Below, in pieces: positions 1 through 7,193 of a stretch of 17,863 nt of DNA. The translations under genes were made by a program, and so were the position numbers. Origin of the DNA: Flammeovirgaceae bacterium UBA5867 (GTDB lineage: Bacteria > Bacteroidota > Bacteroidia > Cytophagales > Cyclobacteriaceae). Numbering within the stretch: the stretch's first letter is position 1; every line of letters starts with the position of its first letter. The DNA lies in contig DJFR01000077.1 in assembly GCA_002432545.1 (NCBI GenBank), forward strand, positions 1,250-19,112, read 5' to 3'. The notes under the pieces are model-generated. The model had not been told where the DNA came from, ran no database searches, and was given only the letters and a program-made list of their open reading frames with translations.

Positions 1-59
1 CATTTATAAATTAAAGAGGAACCCATTATTTTAATCATAAAGCTAAATTTTTAAGTATC

Positions 60-674
60 ATGAAAAACAATTCATTGTTCAGAGCATCGGTAGCGGTTTT
101 TGCCGTATTCGCGTTGTTGGCATTTACGAAGCCTGCACCCGTAAAATTTAAAGTTGACACGAAAGCCAGTACACTGGCCTGGACTGGTAAAAAAGTTACC
201 GGACAGCATACAGGAAATGTTCCGCTTACTGCCGGAGAAATTACAACAGACGGAAAGCAGATAAAGCAAGGTACATTTGAGATAGACCTGTCATCGCTTA
301 CAGTAACCGATCTGAAGGATGCTGATTCAAATGCAAAACTGGTTGGTCACTTGAAGAATGAAGATTTCTTTAACGTTGCTAAATTTCCAAAAGCAACTTT
401 TGAAATTTCGTCCATCACACCAAAAACTGGCGATGAATACCTGGTGAAAGGTAAACTTACTATCAAGGGTATTACCAATGATATAGAGTTTCCGGCAACG
501 ATCAAGAATGATGGCAAGAAGCTGACTGCTAAAGCGAAGATCGTAGTAGATCGTACTAAATATGATATCCGCTACGGTTCATCAAGCTTCTTCGATAACC
601 TCGGTAACAAGGCTATATCAAATGAGTTTGAACTCGATCTTAACCTGGTAGCTGCTGCGCAGACAGGTGCTTAG
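60..674 (+). CDS. YceI family secreted lipid-binding-like protein
   Basis: This 204-residue protein has an N-terminal signal peptide or anchor (basic MKNNSLFR, then a hydrophobic stretch to about residue 23, ending near AFTKPAP). The rest matches the YceI family, a lipocalin-like beta barrel that binds isoprenoid-type lipids in the periplasm. Visible family marks are VDTKASTLAWTGKKVTGQHTG near residues 32-52, the segment HLKNEDFFNVAKFPKATFE near 97-115, LTIKGITNDIEFPA near 133-146, and the late FDNLGNKAISNEFEL. Length is normal for the family. The start is the first in-frame ATG that gives a full signal peptide. A strong terminator follows 29 bp after the stop, so it is probably a single-gene unit or the end of one that starts left of the window. 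The ligand cannot be read from the sequence. Confidence 0.93.
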   Translation: MKNNSLFRASVAVFAVFALLAFTKPAPVKFKVDTKASTLAWTGKKVTGQHTGNVPLTAGEITTDGKQIKQGTFEIDLSSLTVTDLKDADSNAKLVGHLKNEDFFNVAKFPKATFEISSITPKTGDEYLVKGKLTIKGITNDIEFPATIKNDGKKLTAKAKIVVDRTKYDIRYGSSSFFDNLGNKAISNEFELDLNLVAAAQTGA

Positions 675-702
675 GATCTGTTTTTTTAGAAAACTTATTA
701 AG

Positions 703-735
703 AAAGGAAATGCAAACGCATTTCCTTTTTTTGTT
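703..735 (+). terminator. Rho-independent terminator after the YceI gene
   Basis: An 11-bp perfect stem (AAAGGAAATGC, 703-713) with an AAAC loop pairs with GCATTTCCTTT (718-728) and runs into a T-rich tract (TTTTTTTG). It lies 29 bp past the YceI stop codon. Confidence 0.88.
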
Positions 736-827
736 TTTAGTGATATATAGGTTGAACCTCTTAATAATTTTAGCCACGATGGCAAGTTATCTTGTGATGA
801 AGTCTTTGTAATATACGTGATAATATA

Positions 828-858
828 TTTCAGGCGAGCCCATGTATACTTACTTTTG
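828..858 (+). promoter_or_regulatory. Bacteroidota-type promoter of the metallophosphoesterase gene
   Basis: TTTC at 828-831 stands 19 bp before a perfect TAnnTTTG box, TACTTTTG at 851-858. This is the spacing of the Bacteroidota primary sigma factor promoter (TTTG, 17-23 bp, TAnnTTTG). The predicted start of transcription is near 865, giving a leader of about 30 nt. A 6-bp inverted repeat, CAGGCG (831-836) and CGCCTG (860-865), brackets the -7 box and could be a regulator site. Confidence 0.55.
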
Positions 859-893
859 GCGCCTGACGTATAACCACCATATTATATATACCT

Positions 894-1850
894 ATGTTGA
901 AAAATTACCGCCCGATCACCATGGCGTTGGTGATGGCAATTGGCGTGCATGTCGCTATAGCACAGCCTAAACTGAAAGTAGATCATGATGCCCTTAACTT
1001 CCTGGTGATGGGAGATTGGGGCAGAAACGGTGAAGACCACCAAAAGCAGGTGGCAGAACAAATGGGTAAATCTGCCGAGGCGCTTGGCGTTGACTTTATT
1101 ATTTCTACCGGTGATAACTTTTATCCGAGCGGTGTCATCAGTGAGTTTGATCCGCTTTGGAAATATTCTTTCGAAGATATATATACTGCATTTTCACTGC
1201 AGTGGGATTGGTACCCGGTACTGGGTAATCATGACTATAAATCCAATCCGGATGCACAGGTTGCATACTCGCGGATCAGCAGACGCTGGAAGATGCCTGC
1301 GCGTTATTACGAAAAACGATTTGCCATTAATGGCGATACTACGAACCAGGTGTTGATCGCCTTTATTGATACAAATCCGCTGATAAAAGAATTCTACCGG
1401 AATGCAGAGTATGGTCCTAATGTACAATCGCAGGATAGTACCGCACAGAAGAAGTGGCTTGATAAAGTGTTGTCCAATCCATCGCCCAACATCAAATGGA
1501 AAATTGTTGTAGGACATCATCCGCTCTATACCGGCAGCGACAAACGCAGAAACAGTTATGATACGCGTGCTGTACGCGGTTCATTGAAGACTACTTTGGA
1601 AAAGTATAAAGTACATGCCTATATAGCAGGGCACGATCATAGTTTACAACACATTGTACCACCGGGAGTAACGCATCATTTTGTTTCAGGAGCAGCATCA
1701 GAAGCTACCCAGGTGGGAAAATTACCCGAGAGTAAATTTGCAGCATCGCAGTATGGTTTTATGGTGTTTAGTGTTGCGCGCGATAAGATGCTGATACAGG
1801 TGATTGAATATACCGGTGCCATTCTCTATAGCACCGAGGTAAAACGATAG
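894..1850 (+). CDS. Secreted purple acid phosphatase-like metallophosphoesterase
   Basis: This is a 318-residue calcineurin-like metallophosphoesterase, closest in layout to tartrate-resistant acid phosphatases. All five metal-binding blocks are present in order: MGDWG (Asp41), GDNFY (Asp74), GNHD (Asn112, His113), VGHHP (His208, His209) and GHDHSLQ (His247, His249). Such enzymes hydrolyse phosphomonoesters with a two-metal centre. The N terminus has a signal peptide ending near AIAQ (residue 24), so it should act outside the cytoplasm. ATG at 894 keeps basic residues ahead of the hydrophobic core; Met10 is an alternative start. The next gene, an EEP-fold lipoprotein, starts 30 bp after the stop on the same strand, so the two are probably cotranscribed and may release phosphate from organic sources together. 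The substrate is not determinable by eye. Confidence 0.9.
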   Translation: MLKNYRPITMALVMAIGVHVAIAQPKLKVDHDALNFLVMGDWGRNGEDHQKQVAEQMGKSAEALGVDFIISTGDNFYPSGVISEFDPLWKYSFEDIYTAFSLQWDWYPVLGNHDYKSNPDAQVAYSRISRRWKMPARYYEKRFAINGDTTNQVLIAFIDTNPLIKEFYRNAEYGPNVQSQDSTAQKKWLDKVLSNPSPNIKWKIVVGHHPLYTGSDKRRNSYDTRAVRGSLKTTLEKYKVHAYIAGHDHSLQHIVPPGVTHHFVSGAASEATQVGKLPESKFAASQYGFMVFSVARDKMLIQVIEYTGAILYSTEVKR

Positions 1851-1880
1851 CGATTACACCATTCACTTACCATATCAACT

Positions 1881-3245
1881 ATGAAAATTAAAAAAACGTT
1901 TTTACTGGCCGTGCTGGTGGCATTGGCCGGATGCGATCATGAAGTTGTTAAACCGCAGGTAACGGATGAAGCCGTTACGAATGAAGATGCTATTGCTGCA
2001 TCAGCAAGAGCTGCGTCATCCGGTACTTTTTCGGTACTGACCTATAACGTAGCCGGATTACCGGAAGGGCTATCCAGTTCTAATCCTGAAGCCAACACGC
2101 CCGAGATAGGTTTGCGCATTCGCGATTATGATATTGTTCATGTACAGGAGGATTTTAATTATCATGCAGCGCTATATGCCAATGATAATCATGCATACCG
2201 CACACCTACCAGTGGTGGTGTACCGTTTGGTGACGGACTCAATACGTTATCGAAATTTCCGTATAGCGATTTTCAACGTGTCAAGTGGAATAACTGCAAT
2301 GGCACCGATTGTCTCACGCCCAAAGGCTTTTCGTTTAGCCGCATCCGAATTGATGAAGGCGTATATATAGATTTTTACAATGCGCATCCGAATGCCGGTA
2401 CGGCAACGGCAGATCTTTCTGCAAGGCGTGCAAACATTACGCAGCTTTCGCAATTTATAGCACAGAACTCCGTGGGTAATGCTGTTATTGTAATGGGAGA
2501 TTTTAACTGCCGCTATACGCGTGCGGAAGATAACATTCGCGAATTTATCACCAACAATGGAATGACCGACACCTGGATACAACTGGTGCGCAATGGAAAT
2601 ATACCGGTAATGGGAAGTCCAGCGTTAGTGTGCGAGTTCCCAAACATGACGAACGCATGTGAAGTGGTGGATAAGATTTTTTATCGCGATAGTAAATTTG
2701 TAGACTTCACACCTACCTATTATCAGTTGGACGATGCGGATTTTGTAACCGATGATAATCAACCGCTCTCTGATCATTATCCGTTGCTTACCAATTTTTC
2801 ATGGTCACTCAAGAGTGGTTTTTTACTGAGTGATTTATTTGGTGGTCCGCATGGTACACCGTTCAATGATCTTGCACAGCTCGCTACTACATCGGTTGCC
2901 GGTAAATTTACTATACGAGGCGGATCGCGTGTAGACCAGGTTGGTGTTCAGCTTACAACGGGAGCATCACTGCAACACGGTGGCACAGGCGGCACCGAGA
3001 AAACGCTTACGTTGAATACAGGTGAGTATGTTCAATCCGTAAAAATGTGTTCAGGACAAAAGGATGGTCGTACGCGTATATTCTATATAGAGCTGCGCAC
3101 AAACCAGGGCAGAAGTATATCTACCGGTACACAAACCAGTGCTACGGTAACCTATACGGCTCCTACAGGTTGGCGTGTTACCGGTTTCTTCGGAAACTCG
3201 GGCGATGAAATTGACAAGCTGGGCGTAATATATACTGTTAACTAG
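1881..3245 (+). CDS. EEP-fold lipoprotein (endonuclease/sphingomyelinase-like) with C-terminal jacalin-like domain
   Basis: The 454-residue product begins with a lipoprotein signal (lipobox LAGC, Cys18), so it is likely membrane anchored. Residues about 48-310 form an endonuclease/exonuclease/phosphatase domain: YNVAGLP (Asn56), VHVQEDF (Glu90), NAHPNAG (His169), MGDFN (Asp207, Asn209) and LSDHYPLL (Asp298, His299). These are the metal-binding and catalytic residues of Mg-dependent phosphodiesterases. YNVAGLP and the HPNAG stretch recall neutral sphingomyelinases as much as nucleases, so the substrate may be a phospholipid or nucleic acid. Residues about 320-454 look like a jacalin-type lectin domain, with GGPHGTPFND at its start and GDEIDKLGVIY at its end, probably for carbohydrate binding. 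It lies 30 bp after the phosphoesterase gene and ends 19 bp before a terminator hairpin. Confidence 0.85.
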   Translation: MKIKKTFLLAVLVALAGCDHEVVKPQVTDEAVTNEDAIAASARAASSGTFSVLTYNVAGLPEGLSSSNPEANTPEIGLRIRDYDIVHVQEDFNYHAALYANDNHAYRTPTSGGVPFGDGLNTLSKFPYSDFQRVKWNNCNGTDCLTPKGFSFSRIRIDEGVYIDFYNAHPNAGTATADLSARRANITQLSQFIAQNSVGNAVIVMGDFNCRYTRAEDNIREFITNNGMTDTWIQLVRNGNIPVMGSPALVCEFPNMTNACEVVDKIFYRDSKFVDFTPTYYQLDDADFVTDDNQPLSDHYPLLTNFSWSLKSGFLLSDLFGGPHGTPFNDLAQLATTSVAGKFTIRGGSRVDQVGVQLTTGASLQHGGTGGTEKTLTLNTGEYVQSVKMCSGQKDGRTRIFYIELRTNQGRSISTGTQTSATVTYTAPTGWRVTGFFGNSGDEIDKLGVIYTVN

Positions 3246-3264
3246 AGCACTTTGCTAAAAGTAT

Positions 3265-3296
3265 AAAGCCGACACTATTCGTAGTGCCGGCTTTTA
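3265..3296 (+). terminator. Terminator hairpin between convergent genes
   Basis: Left arm AAAGCCGACACTA (3265-3277) and right arm TAGTGCCGGCTTT (3282-3294) pair with one mismatch around a TTCG tetraloop, followed by TTATATTTTG. It closes the phosphoesterase/EEP operon. It also sits past the end of the convergent LytTR gene, so it may work in both directions, though the minus-strand T tract is poor. Confidence 0.85.
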
Positions 3297-3319
3297 TATT
3301 TTGTCTGTGAGTAACGTAC

Positions 3320-4018
3320 CTACTGATTTTTAAACTCTTCGAAGAAAGCTTCTTCGAAGCTTGCTCCGATAGGTATCTCCTGGTTGTTGCCCAGTGTTAT
3401 AATTTTGTTTCGTACCCCTGTTATTAGTTTGAATGGAACTATATAGGAGCGATGCACGCGTATAAATTCTTTCGGGGAGAGTTTGGATAACATGGTTTTC
3501 ATCGTCATGCGTGTCAGTATTGTTTTTCCATTCTGTAAATGGATCTTCAGGTAATCAGCTAATCCTTCAATGAAAATTATATCGGCTGTTGGAATTTTTA
3601 CCAGGCTATATTCTGCACGAATGAAAATGTGTTTCTGCTCGCGACTTTCTTTCTGATTCAGAAAATTATAGTATTCATGCGCTTTGTTAACCGCTACTTC
3701 AAAGCGCTCCTGCGAGTAAGGCTTCAGCAGGTAGTCCACCGCGCTGAGGTTAAATCCTTCAATAGCATACTGGCTATGCGCTGTGGTAAAAATCACCATG
3801 GTATCTTGTTCTATATCTTTGTAGAAATCTATACCGGATATAGCGGGCATGTGTATATCCAGAAAGATAAGATCGATGGGATGTTTCTGTAAATATTTTT
3901 TGGCTTCACCGGTTTGTGTAAAAGTCTTTTCCAGTTTCAGAAAACTGATGTTACTGCAATAGGCTTCCAGTATCTCTAGCGGAAGCGGTTCATCATCTAT
4001 AGCAATGGCCTTTATCAC
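3320..4018 (-). CDS. LytTR-family response regulator
   Basis: This is a 232-residue response regulator. The receiver domain spans residues 1-120, with acidic Asp8 and Asp9, phospho-acceptor Asp54 in IFLDIHMP, Thr78/Thr79 and Lys99 in LLKPYS. A LytTR DNA-binding domain covers about 130-228 (FIRAEYSLVKI, IIFIEGLADYLKIHL, FIRVHRSYIV). This output domain binds direct repeats in promoters. The start codon is GTG, overlapping the TGA stop of the upstream kinase gene in GTGA, so the two are translationally coupled and form a cognate pair. The length is standard. Target genes cannot be inferred from the window. Confidence 0.94.
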   Translation of the reverse strand: MIKAIAIDDEPLPLEILEAYCSNISFLKLEKTFTQTGEAKKYLQKHPIDLIFLDIHMPAISGIDFYKDIEQDTMVIFTTAHSQYAIEGFNLSAVDYLLKPYSQERFEVAVNKAHEYYNFLNQKESREQKHIFIRAEYSLVKIPTADIIFIEGLADYLKIHLQNGKTILTRMTMKTMLSKLSPKEFIRVHRSYIVPFKLITGVRNKIITLGNNQEIPIGASFEEAFFEEFKNQ

Positions 4019-5064
4019 AGTTGAATTGTTAGTTGTACACGAAAATGGTTATCATCCTCACTTAAAATTAGGAAGTGCCGCGAAGGATACAATAACTGCA
4101 GGCGTGATTTTGTATTCTCAACGCCGTGGCCGCTCTTCATGTGCGGATCCAGCGCTACCTTTACTTTGTTATTTTCTACGGTAAGTTTCAGACTTTGTTC
4201 TTCTATTTCGATCTGAATGTTGATGGATGATTCTTCGTCAGGATTAACACCGTGTTTAAAAGCGTTTTCAATAAATGGAATCAGCAACAACGGAGCGATG
4301 AATTGATTCGCCAACGTGCCCGTTACCCTGTATGACAATTGCACGCGCTTGTCCAATCGCATTTTTTGCAGATCAATATAATCATTGATGTAACTGATTT
4401 CTTTTTCAAGAGAAACACGGCCGTTGCTGGTTTCGGTAACAACATAGCGCATCATACCGGAGAGCTTTAGTATACTGCTGGCTGTGGCTGCCGATTTTTC
4501 ACGCACTGCCAGAGCATATATATTGTTCATGGTGTTAAACAGGAAATGCGGATTGATCTGTGCCTTGAGCGACAGTAACTCGGCATGGTTGCGGGCCATC
4601 TCGGTATTAAACAACCTGCTTCTTACACGCAACAGAACTGAAAACAGAATAACAGCGACATAGAGAAATATATGGTGTCTTATTTCTTCTATAAAGGTAA
4701 ATCCTTCAGGTTTAGGTAATGGTTTGTCCGGGCCATTTGCAGGTGGAAGTGCCAGTGTAATGTGTTTATCAAACGGATTATGACCGGTTATGAAAGAAGG
4801 GAGCAAGGTGATGATGAGAAAACCACTTATGATAAAAATCGCATAAATGAGATACTTCTTCTTGAAGTAAAATTGTGGAATAAGCACAAAGAAGTTGAGG
4901 TAGAAAAAGAGCAACATGATGCCATTGCCGATAAAATCACGCTGGGTCGGACGCGAGAAAATAAAGTCCTTTTCTTCCGGTGGATGCGGGAAGAGAAATA
5001 TAGGCAGTATCAGGAAAATGAAACACCCAAATATATGCCACCAAAGATGTTTACGTGTCGTCAT
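4015..5064 (-). CDS. LytS/YehU-type sensor histidine kinase
   Basis: The 349-residue kinase has four predicted membrane helices (about residues 9-27, 48-66, 71-92, 131-147) joined by short loops, so the sensing part is mostly within the membrane. Soon after the last helix comes the His_kinase-type block LKAQINPHFLFN with phospho-acceptor His173. The ATPase part has an N box (IENAFKHG, Asn267) and a G box (SGHGVENTKSRL, Gly312, Gly314). This is the Bacteroidota LytS-type layout, in which the kinase phosphorylates an adjacent LytTR regulator. The regulator gene overlaps its 3' end by 4 bp. A promoter-like sequence lies about 80 bp upstream. The ligand is unknown. Confidence 0.94.
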   Translation of the reverse strand: MTTRKHLWWHIFGCFIFLILPIFLFPHPPEEKDFIFSRPTQRDFIGNGIMLLFFYLNFFVLIPQFYFKKKYLIYAIFIISGFLIITLLPSFITGHNPFDKHITLALPPANGPDKPLPKPEGFTFIEEIRHHIFLYVAVILFSVLLRVRSRLFNTEMARNHAELLSLKAQINPHFLFNTMNNIYALAVREKSAATASSILKLSGMMRYVVTETSNGRVSLEKEISYINDYIDLQKMRLDKRVQLSYRVTGTLANQFIAPLLLIPFIENAFKHGVNPDEESSINIQIEIEEQSLKLTVENNKVKVALDPHMKSGHGVENTKSRLQLLYPSRHFLILSEDDNHFRVQLTIQL

Positions 5065-5144
5065 GAACGTAGCGTGTGATGTGAAGGAATAGCCAAGTAT
5101 ATAAAAGTCATAAAAAGGAATGGTTTATACATACCAATCCGCCT

Positions 5145-5180
5145 CAAACTTAACAGGACGATGGAATAATTTCCAACAAA
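5145..5180 (-). promoter_or_regulatory. Candidate promoter of the LytS/LytTR operon
   Basis: On the minus strand a perfect TAnnTTTG box, TAAGTTTG (5152 to 5145), has GTTG 21 bp upstream (5177-5174) and TTTG 24 bp upstream (5180-5177). It would leave a leader of about 75 nt before the kinase start. The -7 box is a good match; the -33 match is only fair. Confidence 0.45.
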
Positions 5181-5272
5181 TGCGATGGACAATGCTTTTG
5201 TGTCGGGAAACGAAATTGTAGAGGGAAAATTAATATGCTAGATTCCTGAAAGTTGCCACCACAGCACGATGC

Positions 5273-6352
5273 TTACACAGTTGCTGCCTGGGCTTGGCGC
5301 ACTTCAAAAACGGAAGTATATTCTTCTTTGCCGCGCAGTATACATTCTTCAACATGTTCCAGGGTATAATCGGGCGATTGTCGTATCCAGTCGGCAACAC
5401 TTTCTGATAACAATAATTCTTTTTTGTAGCGGCTGCATAATTCCAGTATGCGTGCACAGGTGTTCAGCACATCGCCATGGTATAGCAGTTCGCGCTTACC
5501 ACCCTGCGCCTCTGATGCTGACACCAGGCCGGTGTGTGCAGCAGCTTTAAACTCCGGGAAGATTCCGAATTTATCAAGGTATAACGTGCGGTTCTGTGCA
5601 AGCCGGTTTTTGAAATCGTAAAAAAGTTTTATGCATCGGGCCTTTTTCTGGTCTGCATCTGTGCGCCATGTGAGCACAGCTTCATCGCCTACAAACTGGT
5701 ATATCTCTGCCTCGTGAAACCTGATTACTTCTGCCAGATCGTTAAAACAGGTGTTGAGAAGACGGCTGTAGCGTGCATGGCCGAGTTGCTCCGCTATGGT
5801 GGTGGATGATTTGAGATCGATGAATAGAAAGATGCGATCTTCTTCCTGCGGAATCCGATACTTACCTGTGATGAAGTTAAACATTGTACCGGGGCCAATG
5901 TGATAGTGTACTACCTTGAACATGTTCAGCACGATGCTGAACAACATGAGGTATATAAAGCTTGACCAGAATATACCCGTCTGCAAAAATATACCGGTGT
6001 CCATGAATGTAGCGGCCCACGACTTGTCCAGGTATATCCTGGCGAATAGAATCTGCACCAGTACAATGCCACTAATTACGGTTGTTGTGGTGATCAAAAA
6101 ACGCGATAATGTATAGAGCCGTCTCGGTAGATGTGCTATGCGCGGCAATACATTAAATTCTATAAACGCCATACCTGCACCGGTAACAATACCTGAGATA
6201 GCAATAGCAACGGTAACCAGGTTGTCGGGCAGTTTTTCCATGGTTGAGGAATCGCTGCCGAGCTTATTCAGTATTCTGAAAAGTATCAGACCCCCTATAT
6301 ATACAGCCATCAGTGCAATGACTTCTGTGATTTTGCCGGATTTCTTTTTCAT
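5273..6352 (-). CDS. Membrane-anchored class III nucleotide cyclase domain protein
   Basis: The 359-residue protein has four predicted N-terminal helices (about residues 11-28, 45-68, 80-106, 120-147), then a class III adenylate/guanylate cyclase homology domain (about 172-350). Both metal-binding aspartates are visible, Asp179 in FLFIDLKSST and Asp223 in YQFVGDEAVLTW. The transition-state Asn297 and Arg301 lie in GDVLNTCARI. The positions that normally select the purine are unusual by eye alignment: Gln219 where adenylate cyclases have Lys, and Leu290 where they have Asp. The product nucleotide is therefore uncertain. No HAMP or periplasmic sensor domain is seen. It stands alone, with the hairpin repeat region upstream and the LytS promoter region downstream. 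A weak promoter-like CATCTTTG lies upstream near 6396. Confidence 0.85.
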   Translation of the reverse strand: MKKKSGKITEVIALMAVYIGGLILFRILNKLGSDSSTMEKLPDNLVTVAIAISGIVTGAGMAFIEFNVLPRIAHLPRRLYTLSRFLITTTTVISGIVLVQILFARIYLDKSWAATFMDTGIFLQTGIFWSSFIYLMLFSIVLNMFKVVHYHIGPGTMFNFITGKYRIPQEEDRIFLFIDLKSSTTIAEQLGHARYSRLLNTCFNDLAEVIRFHEAEIYQFVGDEAVLTWRTDADQKKARCIKLFYDFKNRLAQNRTLYLDKFGIFPEFKAAAHTGLVSASEAQGGKRELLYHGDVLNTCARILELCSRYKKELLLSESVADWIRQSPDYTLEHVEECILRGKEEYTSVFEVRQAQAATV

Positions 6353-6430
6353 AAGCGGCTATACGTTGTGAGACTGAATGGTAAAGATTACTGCAAAGAT
6401 GAGATTAATAATGCATTTTATAAATAAAAA

Positions 6431-6501
6431 GAGTAATGCCGGTGCCCTGAATTATTTACTACCCCAAAGTAAAAAAGACGAGTGCCATCCGAACATTACT
6501 C
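6431..6501. repeat. Hairpin repeat copy 1
   Basis: Imperfect palindrome of 71 nt. The left arm starts GAGTAATGCCGG and the right arm ends CCGAACATTACTC, so the outer eight base pairs are perfect. One unpaired base on the right arm follows, then a further GC-rich stem. The loop contains TTACTACCCCAAAG at 6456-6469. Read on the minus strand it is followed by CTTTTTATTT, so it could also end transcription from the right. Confidence 0.7.
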
Positions 6502-6557
6502 CTATATCTTGATACCGACTTGGATGAGAACGAAGCCTGGTATTTTCCGGGAGAGAA

Positions 6558-6624
6558 AAAATAATGTCGGGTGCCTGAAATCAATTACCACATACCTAAA
6601 CCTGCGGCAACCCGACCATTACTT
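6558..6624. repeat. Hairpin repeat copy 2
   Basis: Diverged second copy, 67 nt. Left arm AATAATGTCGGGTGCC pairs with right arm GGCAACCCGACCATTACTT, again with one extra base on the right arm beside the CATTA element. The loop (AATTACCACATACCTAAA) is a weaker match to copies 1 and 3. On the minus strand the hairpin is followed by a TTTTTTC run. Confidence 0.65.
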
Positions 6625-6663
6625 TATAGCTATACTTACATTTTTTGTATGATGTAACAAAGA

Positions 6664-6733
6664 AGAATAATGCCGGGTACCCTAATAATTACTACCCCAA
6701 AGCAAGAACCCGGGAAACTCCGGACATTATTCT
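6664..6733. repeat. Hairpin repeat copy 3
   Basis: Third copy, 70 nt, beginning 14 bp past the stop of the SEC14/STAS-like gene. Left arm AGAATAATGCCGG pairs with right arm CCGGACATTATTCT, with the same unpaired base on the right arm. The loop repeats TTACTACCCCAAAG exactly as in copy 1 (6689-6702). A second pairing, CCGGGT with ACCCGG, competes inside the stem, so two folds are possible. Confidence 0.7.
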
Positions 6734-6747
6734 AATCTTTTGAATAT

Positions 6748-7185
6748 TTATAGTACCGGAGTTACTGTTGGTGACAGCAACCACTCCAGTGCAGCTTTTT
6801 CAGAATGAAAGACCGCGCGTGTTACGCGGTCAACATGGGTTTCCTTGTGAATCTTATCAAAGCCAGCTTTGGCAAAAATGTCTTCGGCTTCAATTACCGC
6901 GATGCGCTTTACACCTTTGCTCTCAATTACGAATACAACTTTCGCCAGGTATTCCTGTACTTCCCTGGAAAGTACTTTCAATTCAGAATGGTCGATCAGC
7001 AACATATCGCAGAGATTACTTTTCGAATATGCCTCCATAAAACTGGTGACCGCTGCCAGGTTCGAAACCTTGAGAAAGCCTGAGAACTTTAGCTTGAGAG
7101 CATGCGGACCAACTTGTGCGATCTCACAATGCTCTTCCTGAAATATAGTCTTGAATGTCATTGAATGTGATGATGAGGAATACAT
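6748..7185 (-). CDS. Small cytoplasmic SEC14/STAS-like protein
   Basis: This 145-residue protein has no signal peptide or membrane helix. The pattern (KLKFSGFLKVSNLAAV near residues 31-46, CDMLLIDHSELKVLSREVQEYL near 59-80, VKRIAVIEAEDIFAK near 92-106) resembles the STAS/SEC14-like small proteins common in Cytophagales: a core of alternating strands and helices with a central LLIDHSEL strand. I do not know its function. It starts only 8 bp after the RND pump gene on the same strand, so it is probably the last gene of the efflux operon. It could sense or regulate, but nothing in the sequence proves this. The first ATG is used; Met9 is a possible alternative start. Confidence 0.75.
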   Translation of the reverse strand: MYSSSSHSMTFKTIFQEEHCEIAQVGPHALKLKFSGFLKVSNLAAVTSFMEAYSKSNLCDMLLIDHSELKVLSREVQEYLAKVVFVIESKGVKRIAVIEAEDIFAKAGFDKIHKETHVDRVTRAVFHSEKAALEWLLSPTVTPVL

Positions 7186-7193
7186 CGTTATTA

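Noticed and set aside
1..59. Promoter directly before the YceI gene
   Set aside because: TAAATTTT at 44-51 is only a partial -7 match, too close to the ATG, and no -33 box is clear; the true promoter may lie left of the window.
6431..6733. CRISPR array or integron attC sites
   Set aside because: Only three diverged copies with unequal spacing (127 and 106 bp), whole-copy palindromes, no unique spacers of constant size, no cas or integrase gene, and no attC core sequences of the GTTRRRY type.
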